The translations under genes and the position numbers were made by a program. The notes under the pieces were generated by a model that did no database searches, was not told the origin of the DNA, and saw nothing but the letters and a program-made list of their open reading frames with translations. This document shows, piece after piece, positions 8,033 to 16,981 of a stretch of DNA of 34,866 nt. Location: NCBI RefSeq assembly GCF_013214165.1, contig NZ_JABSSM010000045.1, positions 1 to 34,866 on the forward strand, read 5' to 3'. How positions within the stretch are numbered: the stretch's first letter is position 1; each line of letters begins with the position of its first letter. This DNA comes from Shewanella sp. Lineage in GTDB: Bacteria; Pseudomonadota; Gammaproteobacteria; Enterobacterales; Shewanellaceae.

Positions 8033-8217
8033 ATGTATATGGAGCATTATGAAAAAACCGCACACTTGGCGTTACCCTTATGTCTTATTGCCTTTTCGGC
8101 ATCTGCGATTACAGCAGACTCCACTGGAAGGATCTGTGATCAGTTTTCCTGAACCATTTTTAGTTGCTGAGTGAGGTGCGCATTAAGTTGGGTTTAAAGA
8201 AGCGACTTAGCGAATAG
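8033..8217 (+). pseudogene. Remnant of a small exported protein (signal peptide plus detached C-terminus)
   Basis: From ATG 8033 a frame gives a signal-peptide-like stretch (EKTAHLALPLCLIAFSASA) followed by ITADSTGRICDQFS and a stop at 8150-8152. Shortly downstream, in another frame, a basic tail LLSEVRIKLGLKKRLSE ends at TAG 8215-8217, followed by a strong terminator. A natural ATG at 8049 (reading MKK...) opens a third frame, as if the original start and the signal peptide had been separated by a single-base indel. The signal peptide, TADST...IC segment and LLSEVRIKLGLKKRL tail recall small DUF3718-type exported proteins of Shewanella, here with the middle deleted. That family suggestion is tentative. 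Confidence 0.4.
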
Positions 8218-8223
8218 CAGACA

Positions 8224-8254
8224 TAAATAAGGGAGCCGAGGGCTCCCTTATTTA
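8224..8254. terminator. Bidirectional hairpin terminator
   Basis: The 14-nt arms TAAATAAGGGAGCC and GGCTCCCTTATTTA pair perfectly around a GAG loop, with T-rich sequence on both sides. It lies between the remnant (plus strand) and the end of the rbgA gene (minus strand) and can serve both. Confidence 0.85.
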
Positions 8255-8270
8255 TTTTATAGCGTTGGAA

Positions 8271-9209
8271 TTATCTATGGCGCTTTCCAGCCTGCTTGAG
8301 TCTTTCCTTTTCTTTCTTTTTCTCTTCCTTAACGGCCTTCTCTGCCATGACCAGCGCGACTTCTGCTTTTTCTATCTCCGCCATTTCAGGGGTTTCTAAT
8401 GACAGTTGGCCCATTTTTCCTGAACGGAATTCATGCAGGACTAATTCCGATACCTTGTGCAAGTCGATACGTCCACCTGGGCGCAGCGCGCCTCTCTTAC
8501 GGCCTATGGCTTCTAATAACTCGATGTCGGTTTCGGGTAGCTCGTTGAGTTTATAACGCTCGGCAATCGCTTCCGGGTAGGCCTTTAAAAAGTACTCGGC
8601 AGCAAACATGGCGACATCTTCATATTCCATGGCGGTATCTTTAATCGCACCTGTGATGGCCAGGCGATAACTGCTCTTTTCATTGTCGACTTTCGGCCAG
8701 AGAATACCGGGGGTATCAGACAAGACGATGCCATTTCTTAAGTTGATACGCTGCTGCACCTTAGTCACTGCGGGTTCATTACCCGTCTTGGCGATCATGC
8801 GGCCTGCGAGCGTATTGATGATGGTGGACTTACCCACATTGGGGATCCCCATGATCATGGTTCGAATATCTTTTTCGAGTTTATCCCGATTTGGGACAAA
8901 TTTACGGCAGAGATCGGGGATTTTTTTCACTTGAGCCGCTTGCAAAGTGGTGATAGCCATGGCTTTAACGCCTTGCTCTCGCTCTAGATACTCTATCCAT
9001 CTTTGGGTGACTTCAGGATCGGCCAAGTCTGACTTGTTTAGTAGCTTAATACAGGGCTTGTCTCCACGAAGTGTCGAAATAACAGGATTCTCACTGCTGT
9101 ATGGGATCCTCGCATCGAGCACCTCGATCACAAGATCGACCTGAGGCATGACCTCTTCGATCTCTTTACGTGCTTTATGCATATGTCCGGGATACCACTG
9201 AATAGCCAT
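8271..9209 (-). CDS. rbgA: Ribosome biogenesis GTPase RbgA/YlqF (circularly permuted)
   Basis: RbgA-family GTPases act late in assembly of the 50S ribosomal subunit. The protein is 312 aa and starts with the family signature MAIQWYPGHMHKARKEI. The GTPase motifs come in permuted order: G4 NKSD (58-61) precedes G1 GIPNVGKST (121-129), then the threonine-containing G2 region and G3 DTPG (165-168). The C-terminal region (about 220-312) is the RNA-binding ANTAR-like helical part, ending in a highly charged Lys/Glu/Arg tail (EEKKKEKERLKQAGKRHR) that is longer than in the Bacillus protein. It is monocistronic, with hairpin terminators on both sides. In gammaproteobacteria the family is not universal but occurs in alteromonads. 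Confidence 0.93.
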   Translation of the reverse strand: MAIQWYPGHMHKARKEIEEVMPQVDLVIEVLDARIPYSSENPVISTLRGDKPCIKLLNKSDLADPEVTQRWIEYLEREQGVKAMAITTLQAAQVKKIPDLCRKFVPNRDKLEKDIRTMIMGIPNVGKSTIINTLAGRMIAKTGNEPAVTKVQQRINLRNGIVLSDTPGILWPKVDNEKSSYRLAITGAIKDTAMEYEDVAMFAAEYFLKAYPEAIAERYKLNELPETDIELLEAIGRKRGALRPGGRIDLHKVSELVLHEFRSGKMGQLSLETPEMAEIEKAEVALVMAEKAVKEEKKKEKERLKQAGKRHR

Positions 9210-9269
9210 TTTATTGCTCTGTATTAGTTTTGATGTGGGGATTTTACCTTGTTAGGGGAAAATTTCACT

Positions 9270-9295
9270 AAAAAAGCGCCTGAAGGCGCTTTTTT
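9270..9295 (-). terminator. Rho-independent terminator of the oxygenase gene
   Basis: AAAAAAGCGCC and GGCGCTTTTTT pair around a TTCA/TGAA loop. It lies 24 bp past the minus-strand stop at 9319, with the T-run in the right place for minus-strand transcripts; the A-run makes it potentially bidirectional. Confidence 0.85.
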
Positions 9296-9318
9296 ATGAG
9301 AAGTCACTGGATGAGTGA

Positions 9319-10158
9319 TTAGATCACCCCTAATTCTCTCAATCGCTCCATAAGATAACTGTCCGCCGTGTAACGGCTAGAGAGTACAACCTCAGGATTA
9401 GGATGCAAGAATAATGGCAAGGATACCCTAGGCTTAGACATATCTGTACCCACTGGATTGATCACTCTGTGGGTGGTCGATGGGAAGTAACCGCCGGACG
9501 CTTCTTGCAACATGTCGCCGATATTGATGATCAAGTTGCCGAAATCGCAAGGCACGTCAATCCATTCGCCGTCTTGGCCTTTCACCTGCAGACCCGGTTC
9601 ATTCGCCGCTGGAAGTAGTGTGATCAGATTAATGTCTTCATGAGCCGCGGCGCGGATAGCACCGACTTCTTCTTCACCTGTCATTCCCGGGTAATGTAAT
9701 ATGCGTAGCAAGGTTTTATGACTGCCTTCGATCATCTTGGGTAAGGCAATGGAGTAATTTACCGCAACATCTGCGGGTGAATGCTCTTCTATCCACTGCA
9801 GTAACTCTTCGGCAAGTTTATTTGCAGCTTGATAATAAGCTAAGATATTCTCTTGTAAGGATTGAGGAATACGTCCCCAAGGATAGACGTGGAAATACTC
9901 CTTGATATCTTTAACCGTGTGACCTTTAGCCGTTTCTGATACTTCTGCAGGAAAGAAGCCATCTTGGGTTTCAGGATTAAACAGAAAATCATGCTTGTCT
10001 TCACTGTTGAAGAAGGCTTGCCATTCAAGGTAAATTTTTTCTACTAAGGCCTTATCGATTGGATGATTAGCCAGTACGCCAAAACCTGTATCTCTCAATG
10101 ATTGGACGAACTTTGCTGCACTATCGGCGGCTCGATAATCGATTGTTTCTAATTTCAT
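9319..10158 (-). CDS. 2-oxoglutarate/Fe(II)-dependent oxygenase, isopenicillin N synthase-like family
   Basis: This is a double-stranded beta-helix oxygenase of the IPNS/flavanone-hydroxylase superfamily; the substrate is not predictable. The DIOX_N region (TGFGVLANHPI) is followed by the core with the iron ligands His and Asp in AAHEDINLITLLP and the distal His in STTHRVINP. The 2OG-binding Arg and Ser are in KPRVSLPLFLHPNPE. The frame extends to an ATG at 10227, but the added 23 residues look non-coding; the ATG at 10158 gives MKLETIDYRAADSA, the natural family start, preceded by a purine-rich AGACAGAG. The resulting 279 aa is a normal length. It is monocistronic and separated from rbgA by a terminator. 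Some family members act on secondary metabolites or amino acids; nothing nearby points to a pathway. Confidence 0.88.
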   Translation of the reverse strand: MKLETIDYRAADSAAKFVQSLRDTGFGVLANHPIDKALVEKIYLEWQAFFNSEDKHDFLFNPETQDGFFPAEVSETAKGHTVKDIKEYFHVYPWGRIPQSLQENILAYYQAANKLAEELLQWIEEHSPADVAVNYSIALPKMIEGSHKTLLRILHYPGMTGEEEVGAIRAAAHEDINLITLLPAANEPGLQVKGQDGEWIDVPCDFGNLIINIGDMLQEASGGYFPSTTHRVINPVGTDMSKPRVSLPLFLHPNPEVVLSSRYTADSYLMERLRELGVI

Positions 10159-10460
10159 CTCTGTCTGCTCATTTCTTATAATTGATAAACCCAAGGTTAG
10201 TTTATCTAGGCTAAGGCTCAGGGGCAATTAAGTGCGATGAATATCACCTCATTATTGTTTTATGAAGAGATAAGCACTGAAGCGTGTTGGAAATAATAGC
10301 TGTAAAATAATGGCATATGTGAGAACAGCTAAGATAAAAATAGTTTTACAAAAATTGGCTAACTAGACAATAAATAACGGTTTGTCTTGCGTCGTGTATA
10401 TTTGAAAGAGAAGATAAGGAATTCAGGTCTAATCTACACCACGAATTAAGAGTAACAAGT

Positions 10461-11363
10461 ATGCGTGAACTCACCGATTTTGAACGACATGTGATTGAAG
10501 AAAAGGGCACCGAACGGCCTTTTAGTGGGGAGTATCACCTGCACGATGCCCAGGGAAGTTATGCGTGCAAACGTTGTGAAGCGCCCCTGTATCTATCTGA
10601 GCATAAGTTTAACGCCCATTGTGGCTGGCCCGCCTTCGATGAAGAGATCCAAGGGGCGGTCAAACGAGTTGTCGATGCCGATGGTCAAAGAGTCGAAATT
10701 GTCTGCGCCCAGTGTGATGCCCATCTGGGCCATGTGTTTGAAGGGGAGTATTTAACCGAGAAAAATATTCGTCACTGTGTTAATTCCGTTTCTATGGTAT
10801 TTAAGGCTAATGGGGCAACGGTTGAGCCAAACAAGTATCAGTTTGCCACGCTTGGGGGGGGATGTTTCTGGTGCTTCGAAGCCATGTTCACCCAACTGCT
10901 AGGGGTTATCTCTGTTCAGTCAGGATATTGCGGCGGTGATGAGGCGAGCGCACATTATCAAGCCGTGTGCTCGGGTATGACAGCCCATGCAGAAGTCGTC
11001 CATATTGAGTTTGACCCAAGCATCATCAGTTATAAGGAATTGCTCTGCGTGTTTTGGCAGGGTCATGATCCGACCACCTTGAATCAACAAGGTCATGATG
11101 TGGGTCCACAATATCGCTCCGTAGTCTTCGCTCATGATGAAGCGCAAAGCAAGCTGGCTGAACAGATGATAGTAGAGCTAACACAGGCTGAAGTCTGGTC
11201 TAAGCCGATTGTCACCGAGATTGTCGCTTTTAATGCCTTCTATGGTGCTGAGGATGATCATAAGGACTATTTCGATAAAAACCGTGAGCAAGCTTATTGC
11301 CAGTTGGTTGTGAGGCCTAAGGTCGAGAAGTTTAGGGCCGCCTTTGCTGACAAATTGAAGTGA
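10461..11363 (+). CDS. msrBA: Bifunctional methionine sulfoxide reductase, MsrB-MsrA fusion
   Basis: The protein repairs oxidised methionine: MsrB reduces the R-sulfoxide and MsrA the S-sulfoxide. Residues 1-120 are an MsrB (SelR) domain with zinc ligands CKRC (36-39) and CAQC (82-85), HCGWPAF (53-59) and the catalytic Cys106 in RHCVNSVSM. Residues about 125-285 are MsrA, with GGGCFWCFEA (catalytic Cys135), GYCGG and the HDPTTLNQQGHDVGPQYRS substrate segment, plus a C-terminal recycling-type Cys in QAYCQLV. There is no signal peptide, so it should be cytoplasmic, unlike the exported PilB fusions, which are also in the order A-B. A weak ribosome site (AAGAG) precedes the ATG. It is monocistronic, with its own terminator downstream. 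Confidence 0.94.
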   Translation: MRELTDFERHVIEEKGTERPFSGEYHLHDAQGSYACKRCEAPLYLSEHKFNAHCGWPAFDEEIQGAVKRVVDADGQRVEIVCAQCDAHLGHVFEGEYLTEKNIRHCVNSVSMVFKANGATVEPNKYQFATLGGGCFWCFEAMFTQLLGVISVQSGYCGGDEASAHYQAVCSGMTAHAEVVHIEFDPSIISYKELLCVFWQGHDPTTLNQQGHDVGPQYRSVVFAHDEAQSKLAEQMIVELTQAEVWSKPIVTEIVAFNAFYGAEDDHKDYFDKNREQAYCQLVVRPKVEKFRAAFADKLK

Positions 11364-11437
11364 TACCCATTTCATTACTTGCCTATAGCATGGTTAACTC
11401 CCGTTGAACTGACCAGATACTTACTCGGAATGGTATT

Positions 11438-11479
11438 AGACATAAAAAAAGGCGAGCTAAGCTCGCCTTTTTTATGTCT
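11438..11479. terminator. Strong bidirectional terminator between msrBA and sulP
   Basis: GGCGAGC and GCTCGCC pair around TAA. The pairing extends outward through A7/T6 runs to AGACAT/ATGTCT, giving about 20 bp with one unpaired A. The genes on either side are convergent, so it serves both. Confidence 0.9.
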
Positions 11480-11503
11480 GGAGTTCAGACTGGTCTAGCA
11501 AGA

Positions 11504-13060
11504 TTAATCCAGCTTATTATCGCCTATCTTGTAGCTAGGATCTTCGATGAAGTTCACTTCGACCAGATCGCCGGCTTTATGCAGTAACTGCTTACAGTCA
11601 TTGCTCAAGTGACGCAGGTGTAATTTCTTACCCGAAGCCACATATCTATCCGCCAGCGTGTCTATGGCATCCAGTGCCGAGTGATCACATACGCGTGAAT
11701 TTTGGAAATCGACTATCACGTCATCAGGATCGGTATTGTTGTGGAATAGCTCTAAGAAATCAGCCACAGAACCGAAGAACAGAGGACCGTTAAGTTTATA
11801 AACTTTCCAACCATTAGCATCTTCACTTATCTCAACATTGATGTGCTTGGCGTGCTCCCAGGCAAAGACAAGAGCCGAGACTATGACACCGACGAACACG
11901 GCGAATGCCAAGTCGGTAAACACAGTGACAACAGTCACCAAGATGATGACGAAGGCATCGTGTTTAGGGACTTTACGCATCACCTTAAAACTGGCCCATT
12001 CGAAGGTACCCAGCACAACCATAAACATCACACCGACTAGAGCCGACAATGGGATAATCTCTATCATAGCCGAACCGAACAGGATGAAACCAAGCAGCGT
12101 CAGGGCCGCAGTCACACCCGATAGGCGACCGCGTCCACCTGAGTTGATGTTGATCATAGATTGACCAATCATGGCACAACCACCCATGGCGCCGAAGAAG
12201 CCACTGGTGATGTTACCCACACCTTGGCCGATACATTCTTTGTTACCTTTACCGCGGGTGTTGGTCATCTCATCGATCACCGTGAGTGTCAGCAGAGACT
12301 CGATCAAGCCGACGGCGGCAAGAATGAGAGAGTAGGGCAGTATGATATACAGGGTCTCTAGATTGAACGCCACAGCTGGGATAGAGAAACTAGGTAAGCT
12401 GCCGGCTATGGTCGCATTCTCATCACCACTCATGGATTTTAAGAAATCTAACACTGTGCGGGTATCTAGCTCTAAGAAAACCACCAACAGGGTCACTGTG
12501 ACGATAGCCACGAGAGAGGAGGGGATGGCTGTGGTCAGCTTAGGCAAGAAATGTATGATGCTCATGGTGAGCGCCACTAGGCCAATCATGAGCACCAGCT
12601 GATCTTGGGGCAACCAAGCCATAACACCATTAATATCTGGCGATTGAAACTGGCCCAGTTGGGCTAAGAAGATGACGATGGCTAAGCCATTGACGAAACC
12701 TATCATCACAGGATAGGGCACGATGCGGATAAATTTACCTAGTTTAAGCAGGCCGAACGAGACCTGGATCATACCGGCTAATACTACAGCGGCGAAGAGG
12801 TAGGCTACTCCGTGCTCGGCGACCAAGGCGACCATGACGACGGCCATAGCACCGGTAGCACCTGAGATCATGCCCGGACGTCCACCTATGAGTGCGGTGA
12901 TCAGACCCATGATGAAAGCGGCGTAGAGGCCAACCATAGGATCCACACCGGCGACAAAAGCAAATGCGACAGCTTCAGGGACCAGTGCGAGTGCGACGGT
13001 TAAGCCAGATAATAGGTCGGCCCTATGACTGGCAGTTTTGTGACGAATAAGATCGAACAT
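11504..13060 (-). CDS. SulP/SLC26-family anion transporter with STAS domain
   Basis: This 518-aa inner-membrane transporter of the SulP family (sulfate, bicarbonate or other anions, often with Na+ or H+) starts with the typical cytoplasmic lead RHKTASHRADLLSGLTVALALVPEAVAFAFVAG. About 12-14 hydrophobic segments follow. TM3-like GGRPGMISGATGAMAVV and the IGQSMININSGGRGRLSG segment are family hallmarks. Residues about 420-505 form a cytoplasmic STAS domain (NVEISEDANGWKVYKLNGPLFFGS..., then DVIVDFQNSRVCDHSALDAI). The layout resembles short bacterial SulP proteins such as BicA-like bicarbonate transporters, but the ion cannot be read from sequence alone. A good ribosome site (AGAGG) lies before the ATG. 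It is monocistronic, transcribed towards the bidirectional terminator. Confidence 0.93.
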   Translation of the reverse strand: MFDLIRHKTASHRADLLSGLTVALALVPEAVAFAFVAGVDPMVGLYAAFIMGLITALIGGRPGMISGATGAMAVVMVALVAEHGVAYLFAAVVLAGMIQVSFGLLKLGKFIRIVPYPVMIGFVNGLAIVIFLAQLGQFQSPDINGVMAWLPQDQLVLMIGLVALTMSIIHFLPKLTTAIPSSLVAIVTVTLLVVFLELDTRTVLDFLKSMSGDENATIAGSLPSFSIPAVAFNLETLYIILPYSLILAAVGLIESLLTLTVIDEMTNTRGKGNKECIGQGVGNITSGFFGAMGGCAMIGQSMININSGGRGRLSGVTAALTLLGFILFGSAMIEIIPLSALVGVMFMVVLGTFEWASFKVMRKVPKHDAFVIILVTVVTVFTDLAFAVFVGVIVSALVFAWEHAKHINVEISEDANGWKVYKLNGPLFFGSVADFLELFHNNTDPDDVIVDFQNSRVCDHSALDAIDTLADRYVASGKKLHLRHLSNDCKQLLHKAGDLVEVNFIEDPSYKIGDNKLD

Positions 13061-13139
13061 TTAGCCTCTGTTGTAATTGAGTTGTTTCAGATTGAATTTC
13101 GGTCGCGAATACTAACAAACATTCCGACTTAAGAGAATA

Positions 13140-13167
13140 AAAAGCCATGCTCGAAGGCATGGCTTTT
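13140..13167 (-). terminator. Terminator of rne
   Basis: AAAAGCCATGC and GCATGGCTTTT are 11-nt arms with a 6-nt loop, 22 bp past the rne stop. The T-run is followed by more T-rich sequence on the minus strand. It also insulates sulP from rne read-through. Confidence 0.85.
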
Positions 13168-13188
13168 CTTTTATCGACTAATTATCGT

Positions 13189-16100
13189 TTATGGTCTGGC
13201 CATGTCCGAATTAGCTGAGTTTGCCGTTTTAGGTTTAGCATCGGCTGGTGAAGAGTCAGATGCTTCGTATTGACGCCCTTTTGGAACCTCTACGTTGTCT
13301 CGTGTCTCTACCACTGGTGCGATCATGTCTGAGCTCACCATAGTGCCAAAGCGACTAGCACCTCTAGGCTTAGCTAGAGTCTTCGCCGGAGTTTCCGCTT
13401 CAGCTTTCACTGGTGCTGCAGGTTTACTCGGAGTTGATGCTACCTTGGCTGCAACCGGAGCCGCAGGCTTAGCCGGCGCTGCCGTTGCCGATTGAGCTGC
13501 CACTTTAGCTTCGACTTTCACTGGAGTCTCAGCTTGAACTGGCGCTTCAGGCTTGGTTGGCGCTGCCGCTTTAGCTTCAACTTTCACTGGAGCCGCAGGC
13601 TTAGCCGGCGCTGCCGATTGAGCTTCAGCTTCTACCTTCACTGGAGCTTCAGCTTGAACTGGTGCTACAGGCTTAGCCGCCGCTACCGATTGAACTTCAG
13701 CTTTCACTTCGACCTTCGCTGGAGCCTCAGCTTGAACAGGAGCCTCAGCTTGAACTGGCTTAGTCGGTGTGGTAACCGGCGCCTCAGTTGTAGATGCCGC
13801 TACTTGATTAGCTTGAAATTCAACTTCAGTTTCATTAGGAACGAAAACTGGAGTTGCATCCGCATCCGCATTCGTCTCACCGTCATCTTCATCACGACGA
13901 CGACGTTGACCCGCTGCGCGAAGATGGCGTGGGCTGCGACGACTGCGACGCTGACCTTCACGTGGCTTATCATCGGTAGCATCAACGGCGCTAGTCTCTG
14001 CGGCACTGGCTTCGACTGAGCCGGTTGCAACTGTCACGTTATCTTGAGAAACAGCATCAAGTTTGTTGTCTTGCTGAGTCTCAGGCGTTTTAGTATCAAG
14101 TTCGACTGTGTCGGTCTCATTGGTAACTTGAACGTCATCCTTAGCTTTACTATCCGTCTTAGGCTTACGAGGCTGACGCTTAGGACGAGCCTGCTTGTCT
14201 TCTTTAACCGCAACCTGAGCCGTTTCTACAACCACTTCAGCAGCAACGACTTCTGTGTGTTGCTCATCAAGTTTCTGTGACTTTTCAGTTTCTATACGCA
14301 CTTTCCTACGCATATTTCTACGTTGACGACGCTCTCTGGCAACTTCCTGTTTAGGAGTCACATCAATCGCATCAGTCGCATCAGTCGCATCAGTCGCATC
14401 AGCAGTCTCGGTCACATCTGCTGGTTGACGAGTTCGAGTCGGCTTGCTGTCTTGACGAGATTGACGCTTGCCTTGCTCGCCTCTATCTCTGCTTGGGCGC
14501 TCTTCATTTGAATCAGCACGCTTATTACGGCTGGGACGTGAACTACGCTCATTCTTATCGCCTGATTGCTCCTTATCATCACGACTACGACGAGTGTCGT
14601 TACGGCGTGAATCATTCTTGCGAGCGGGGCGGCGATTGTTACGGTTTTGGCTGCTTGATTCGCTTTGCTTCTTAGGCTCTTCGGCCTTAGGTTCGGCTTT
14701 GAACAGTCCAGCAATCGCGGCGAAAAGCTTAGCGATTAGGCCTGGCTCTTCAGTCGTCTTAGGCGCTGCTGCTGCCTTGGCTTTAGGTTCAGGTGCTTTT
14801 ACTGGGGCTGTGAATCCTTTTAGCGCTGGCTGAGTAACCGTGACTCGCTCAAGCTTACGGGGCTCATACAAATTGGATACAGGCTGCTCTAGCAGTTTAT
14901 AACTGGCCTCGCTTATCTGATCGTCCTTGCGATGACGTGAGACTCGGTAATCTGGCGTAGACATATTTGGATCTGGGATCACATAGACTTCTACATCATG
15001 ACGTTGCTCAGTGATGCGAATGGCTTTGCGTTTCTCATTGAGTAGGAAAGCGGCGACATCGACTGGCACAACGGCTTCGATTTGAGAGGTATTCTCTTTT
15101 ATCGCTTCCTCTTCCATCAGACGAAGAATTGACAGTGCTAATGACTCTGTGCCACGAATGGTGCCTTGGCCGTGACAACGAGGACATACATGTGCAGCAG
15201 ACTCTTCCAGAGAAGGTCTAAGGCGTTGTCGTGACATCTCCATCAGACCGAAGCGAGAGATGCGTCCGAGCTGAACACGGGCTCTATCTAAATGAACGGC
15301 ATCACGCATTCTGTTCTCAACTTCACGCTGATGACGTACGGGAGTCATATCAATAAAGTCGATAACCACCAGCCCGCCCAAGTCGCGAAGACGTAATTGA
15401 CGGGCAATTTCATCAGCAGCTTCAAGGTTGGTGTTTAATGCCGTCTCTTCGATATCACTGCCCTTAGTGGCGCGGGCTGAGTTGATATCGATTGACGTTA
15501 ATGCCTCAGTGGGGTCGATAACGATCGATCCGCCAGAGGGTAAACGCACTTCACGTTGGAATGCCGATTCGATCTGCGTCTCAATTTGGAAATGAGTGAA
15601 CAGAGGCACTTCAGCATCATAGTGTTTGATTCTGTCTGCGAAATCCGGGCGTACCAGAGCAACATGCAGTTTCGCTTCTTCGAAGATGCGAGGATGGTCG
15701 ATAAGTACTTCACCCACATCACGACGCAAGTAGTCACGAATCGCACGAACGATGACGTTACTTTCTTGGTGAATGAGGAAAGGCGCGGGACGACCAACAG
15801 ACGCTTCTTTTATCGCTGTCCAATGATGCTCCAGTACTTTTAGATCCCATGCAAGTTCTGCAGAGTCTTTACCAACACCGGCTGTGCGTACAATTAATCC
15901 CATACCATTAGGGATGTCTAATTCAGACAAGGCCGCCTTTAGCTCAGTGCGTTCATCACCTTCGATACGGCGAGAGATACCACCGGCGCGAGGGTTATTT
16001 GGCATTAATACCAGGTATGAACCCGCTAAACTGATAAAGGTCGTGAGTGCGGCGCCTTTATTGCCACGCTCCTCTTTATCAATTTGAATGATGACCTCTT

Positions 16101-16392
16101 GGCCCTCTCTAATCACCTCTTTAATATTGGGGCGACCTTGGAAAGAGTAACCTTTAGGGAAGTATTCTCTGGCGATCTCTTTGAGGGGCAGGAATCCATG
16201 ACGATCTGCTCCATAATCGACAAATGCCGCTTCGAGAGAGGGCTCTACACGGGTGATTTTACCCTTGTAGATATTGGCTTTCTTTTGCTCGTGACCTGGA
16301 CTTTCAATATCTAGATCATATAGCTGTTGCCCATCAACTAGGGCTACGCGCAACTCTTCAGATTGAGTCGCATTAATTAACATCCGTTTCAT
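13189..16392 (-). CDS. rne: Ribonuclease E
   Basis: RNase E is the essential endoribonuclease that starts mRNA decay and processes rRNA and tRNA, and it is the scaffold of the degradosome on the inner membrane. The first roughly 520 residues match the E. coli catalytic half: start [22 protein letters not shown]1 domain (about 36-120), the DNase-I-like site with Asp in [17 protein letters not shown] and VVIDFIDM, and the zinc-link CPRCHGQG. The rest (about 540-1067) is disordered: an amphipathic membrane-anchor-like stretch ([18 protein letters not shown]), Arg-rich RNA-binding blocks, an Asp-Ala-Thr repeat and a long Ala/Pro/Val/Glu repeat tract. The conserved tail [15 protein letters not shown] probably binds PNPase. 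It is divergent from rluC, as in E. coli, with a long leader that suggests autoregulation. Confidence 0.97.
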   Translation of the reverse strand: MKRMLINATQSEELRVALVDGQQLYDLDIESPGHEQKKANIYKGKITRVEPSLEAAFVDYGADRHGFLPLKEIAREYFPKGYSFQGRPNIKEVIREGQEVIIQIDKEERGNKGAALTTFISLAGSYLVLMPNNPRAGGISRRIEGDERTELKAALSELDIPNGMGLIVRTAGVGKDSAELAWDLKVLEHHWTAIKEASVGRPAPFLIHQESNVIVRAIRDYLRRDVGEVLIDHPRIFEEAKLHVALVRPDFADRIKHYDAEVPLFTHFQIETQIESAFQREVRLPSGGSIVIDPTEALTSIDINSARATKGSDIEETALNTNLEAADEIARQLRLRDLGGLVVIDFIDMTPVRHQREVENRMRDAVHLDRARVQLGRISRFGLMEMSRQRLRPSLEESAAHVCPRCHGQGTIRGTESLALSILRLMEEEAIKENTSQIEAVVPVDVAAFLLNEKRKAIRITEQRHDVEVYVIPDPNMSTPDYRVSRHRKDDQISEASYKLLEQPVSNLYEPRKLERVTVTQPALKGFTAPVKAPEPKAKAAAAPKTTEEPGLIAKLFAAIAGLFKAEPKAEEPKKQSESSSQNRNNRRPARKNDSRRNDTRRSRDDKEQSGDKNERSSRPSRNKRADSNEERPSRDRGEQGKRQSRQDSKPTRTRQPADVTETADATDATDATDAIDVTPKQEVARERRQRRNMRRKVRIETEKSQKLDEQHTEVVAAEVVVETAQVAVKEDKQARPKRQPRKPKTDSKAKDDVQVTNETDTVELDTKTPETQQDNKLDAVSQDNVTVATGSVEASAAETSAVDATDDKPREGQRRSRRSPRHLRAAGQRRRRDEDDGETNADADATPVFVPNETEVEFQANQVAASTTEAPVTTPTKPVQAEAPVQAEAPAKVEVKAEVQSVAAAKPVAPVQAEAPVKVEAEAQSAAPAKPAAPVKVEAKAAAPTKPEAPVQAETPVKVEAKVAAQSATAAPAKPAAPVAAKVASTPSKPAAPVKAEAETPAKTLAKPRGASRFGTMVSSDMIAPVVETRDNVEVPKGRQYEASDSSPADAKPKTANSANSDMARP
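13430..13790 (-). repeat. Degenerate Ala/Pro/Val/Glu/Lys repeats in the RNase E tail
   Basis: On the plus strand the motif GCTTCAGCTTGAACTGG and close variants recur many times, encoding [19 protein letters not shown] units in rne. The copies vary in length and order, pointing to slippage and recombination under weak constraint. The tract lies between the Arg-rich RNA-binding blocks and the conserved C-terminal motif. Confidence 0.75.
14366..14403 (-). repeat. Nine-base tandem repeat in rne encoding Asp-Ala-Thr
   Basis: GCATCAGTC is repeated about four times in tandem and encodes [12 protein letters not shown] on the minus strand. The copies are nearly identical, so the tract is likely to vary in copy number between strains. 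Each unit is three codons, so changes keep the reading frame. Confidence 0.8.
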
Positions 16393-16760
16393 GATGACGT
16401 TTTTCTTCTAAAATGAGGTCACCAAACGATTATTTTCGTTGCATTACGGGCCAGACACATAATAGAGCCTCACGGCTGGTGTCTAGGCAAGGTGCGCATC
16501 TCTGTTAGACGCAATCTCTGCGTGTCGCATCCATTTATGGCTTATTTTTTAATATCTACAAAAACAAGGAATTCGTTGTAAAACGACAACTAACCCCATA
16601 AATTATTCGGTTCTTTCCGGTAATGCCAAAATCGAATTGAGATCGTTTGATGATAAGTTAAAATTAATCTTCGAATTTGGGCCGCATTTCTTAGAGAAAC
16701 CACCTTGTAATGTGGGTTTTCCTATCCGTTTAGTCGTTAACATACATTTTCGGTATTATA
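16393..16760 (-). promoter_or_regulatory. Long rne 5' leader with candidate promoter and hairpins
   Basis: A perfect TATAAT (minus strand, 16760-16755) would start transcripts near 16748 and give a leader of about 355 nt, close to the 361 nt known for E. coli rne, whose leader mediates feedback by RNase E. The -35 region is poor. Hairpins in the leader include AGACAC/GTGTCT at 16453-16484 and GACGCA/TGCG(T)GTC at 16508-16526. Function is inferred by analogy with E. coli. Confidence 0.45.
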
Positions 16761-16981
16761 TTAATAAAACGACTTGCAAATTAGCTATTTACGACAGGTG
16801 GAAAATTATTTTAGTCTCTGCTTCTTGCGTAAGGGCTGGGGGTTTTGTGAACACTTTATTCACTGATTATCCCCAACCGCCGATGAAATATAGCAACAAT
16901 CAATAAATTCAGCAAATGGAAAGGCATAAAATTCTTATTACTTGATGTACAATGCGCTCACTGATGCAGATAAGGCCCGCC

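Noticed and set aside
8049..8174. 41-aa frame starting MKK
   Set aside because: The start looks real, but the residues after it are not protein-like, while a neighbouring frame holds a clear signal peptide; treated as part of the decayed gene at 8033-8217.
9840..10028. 62-aa minus-strand frame within the oxygenase gene
   Set aside because: Out of frame within a well-supported gene, with no start signal.
13492..14019. 175-aa plus-strand frame inside rne
   Set aside because: It is antisense to the repeat-rich RNase E tail, and its Ser/Phe/Arg/Leu-rich repetitive sequence is the mirror of the Ala/Pro/Glu repeats.
16637..16906. 89-aa plus-strand frame between rne and rluC
   Set aside because: It lies over the rne leader and promoter region, has no ribosome site, an unnatural composition and no recognisable motif.
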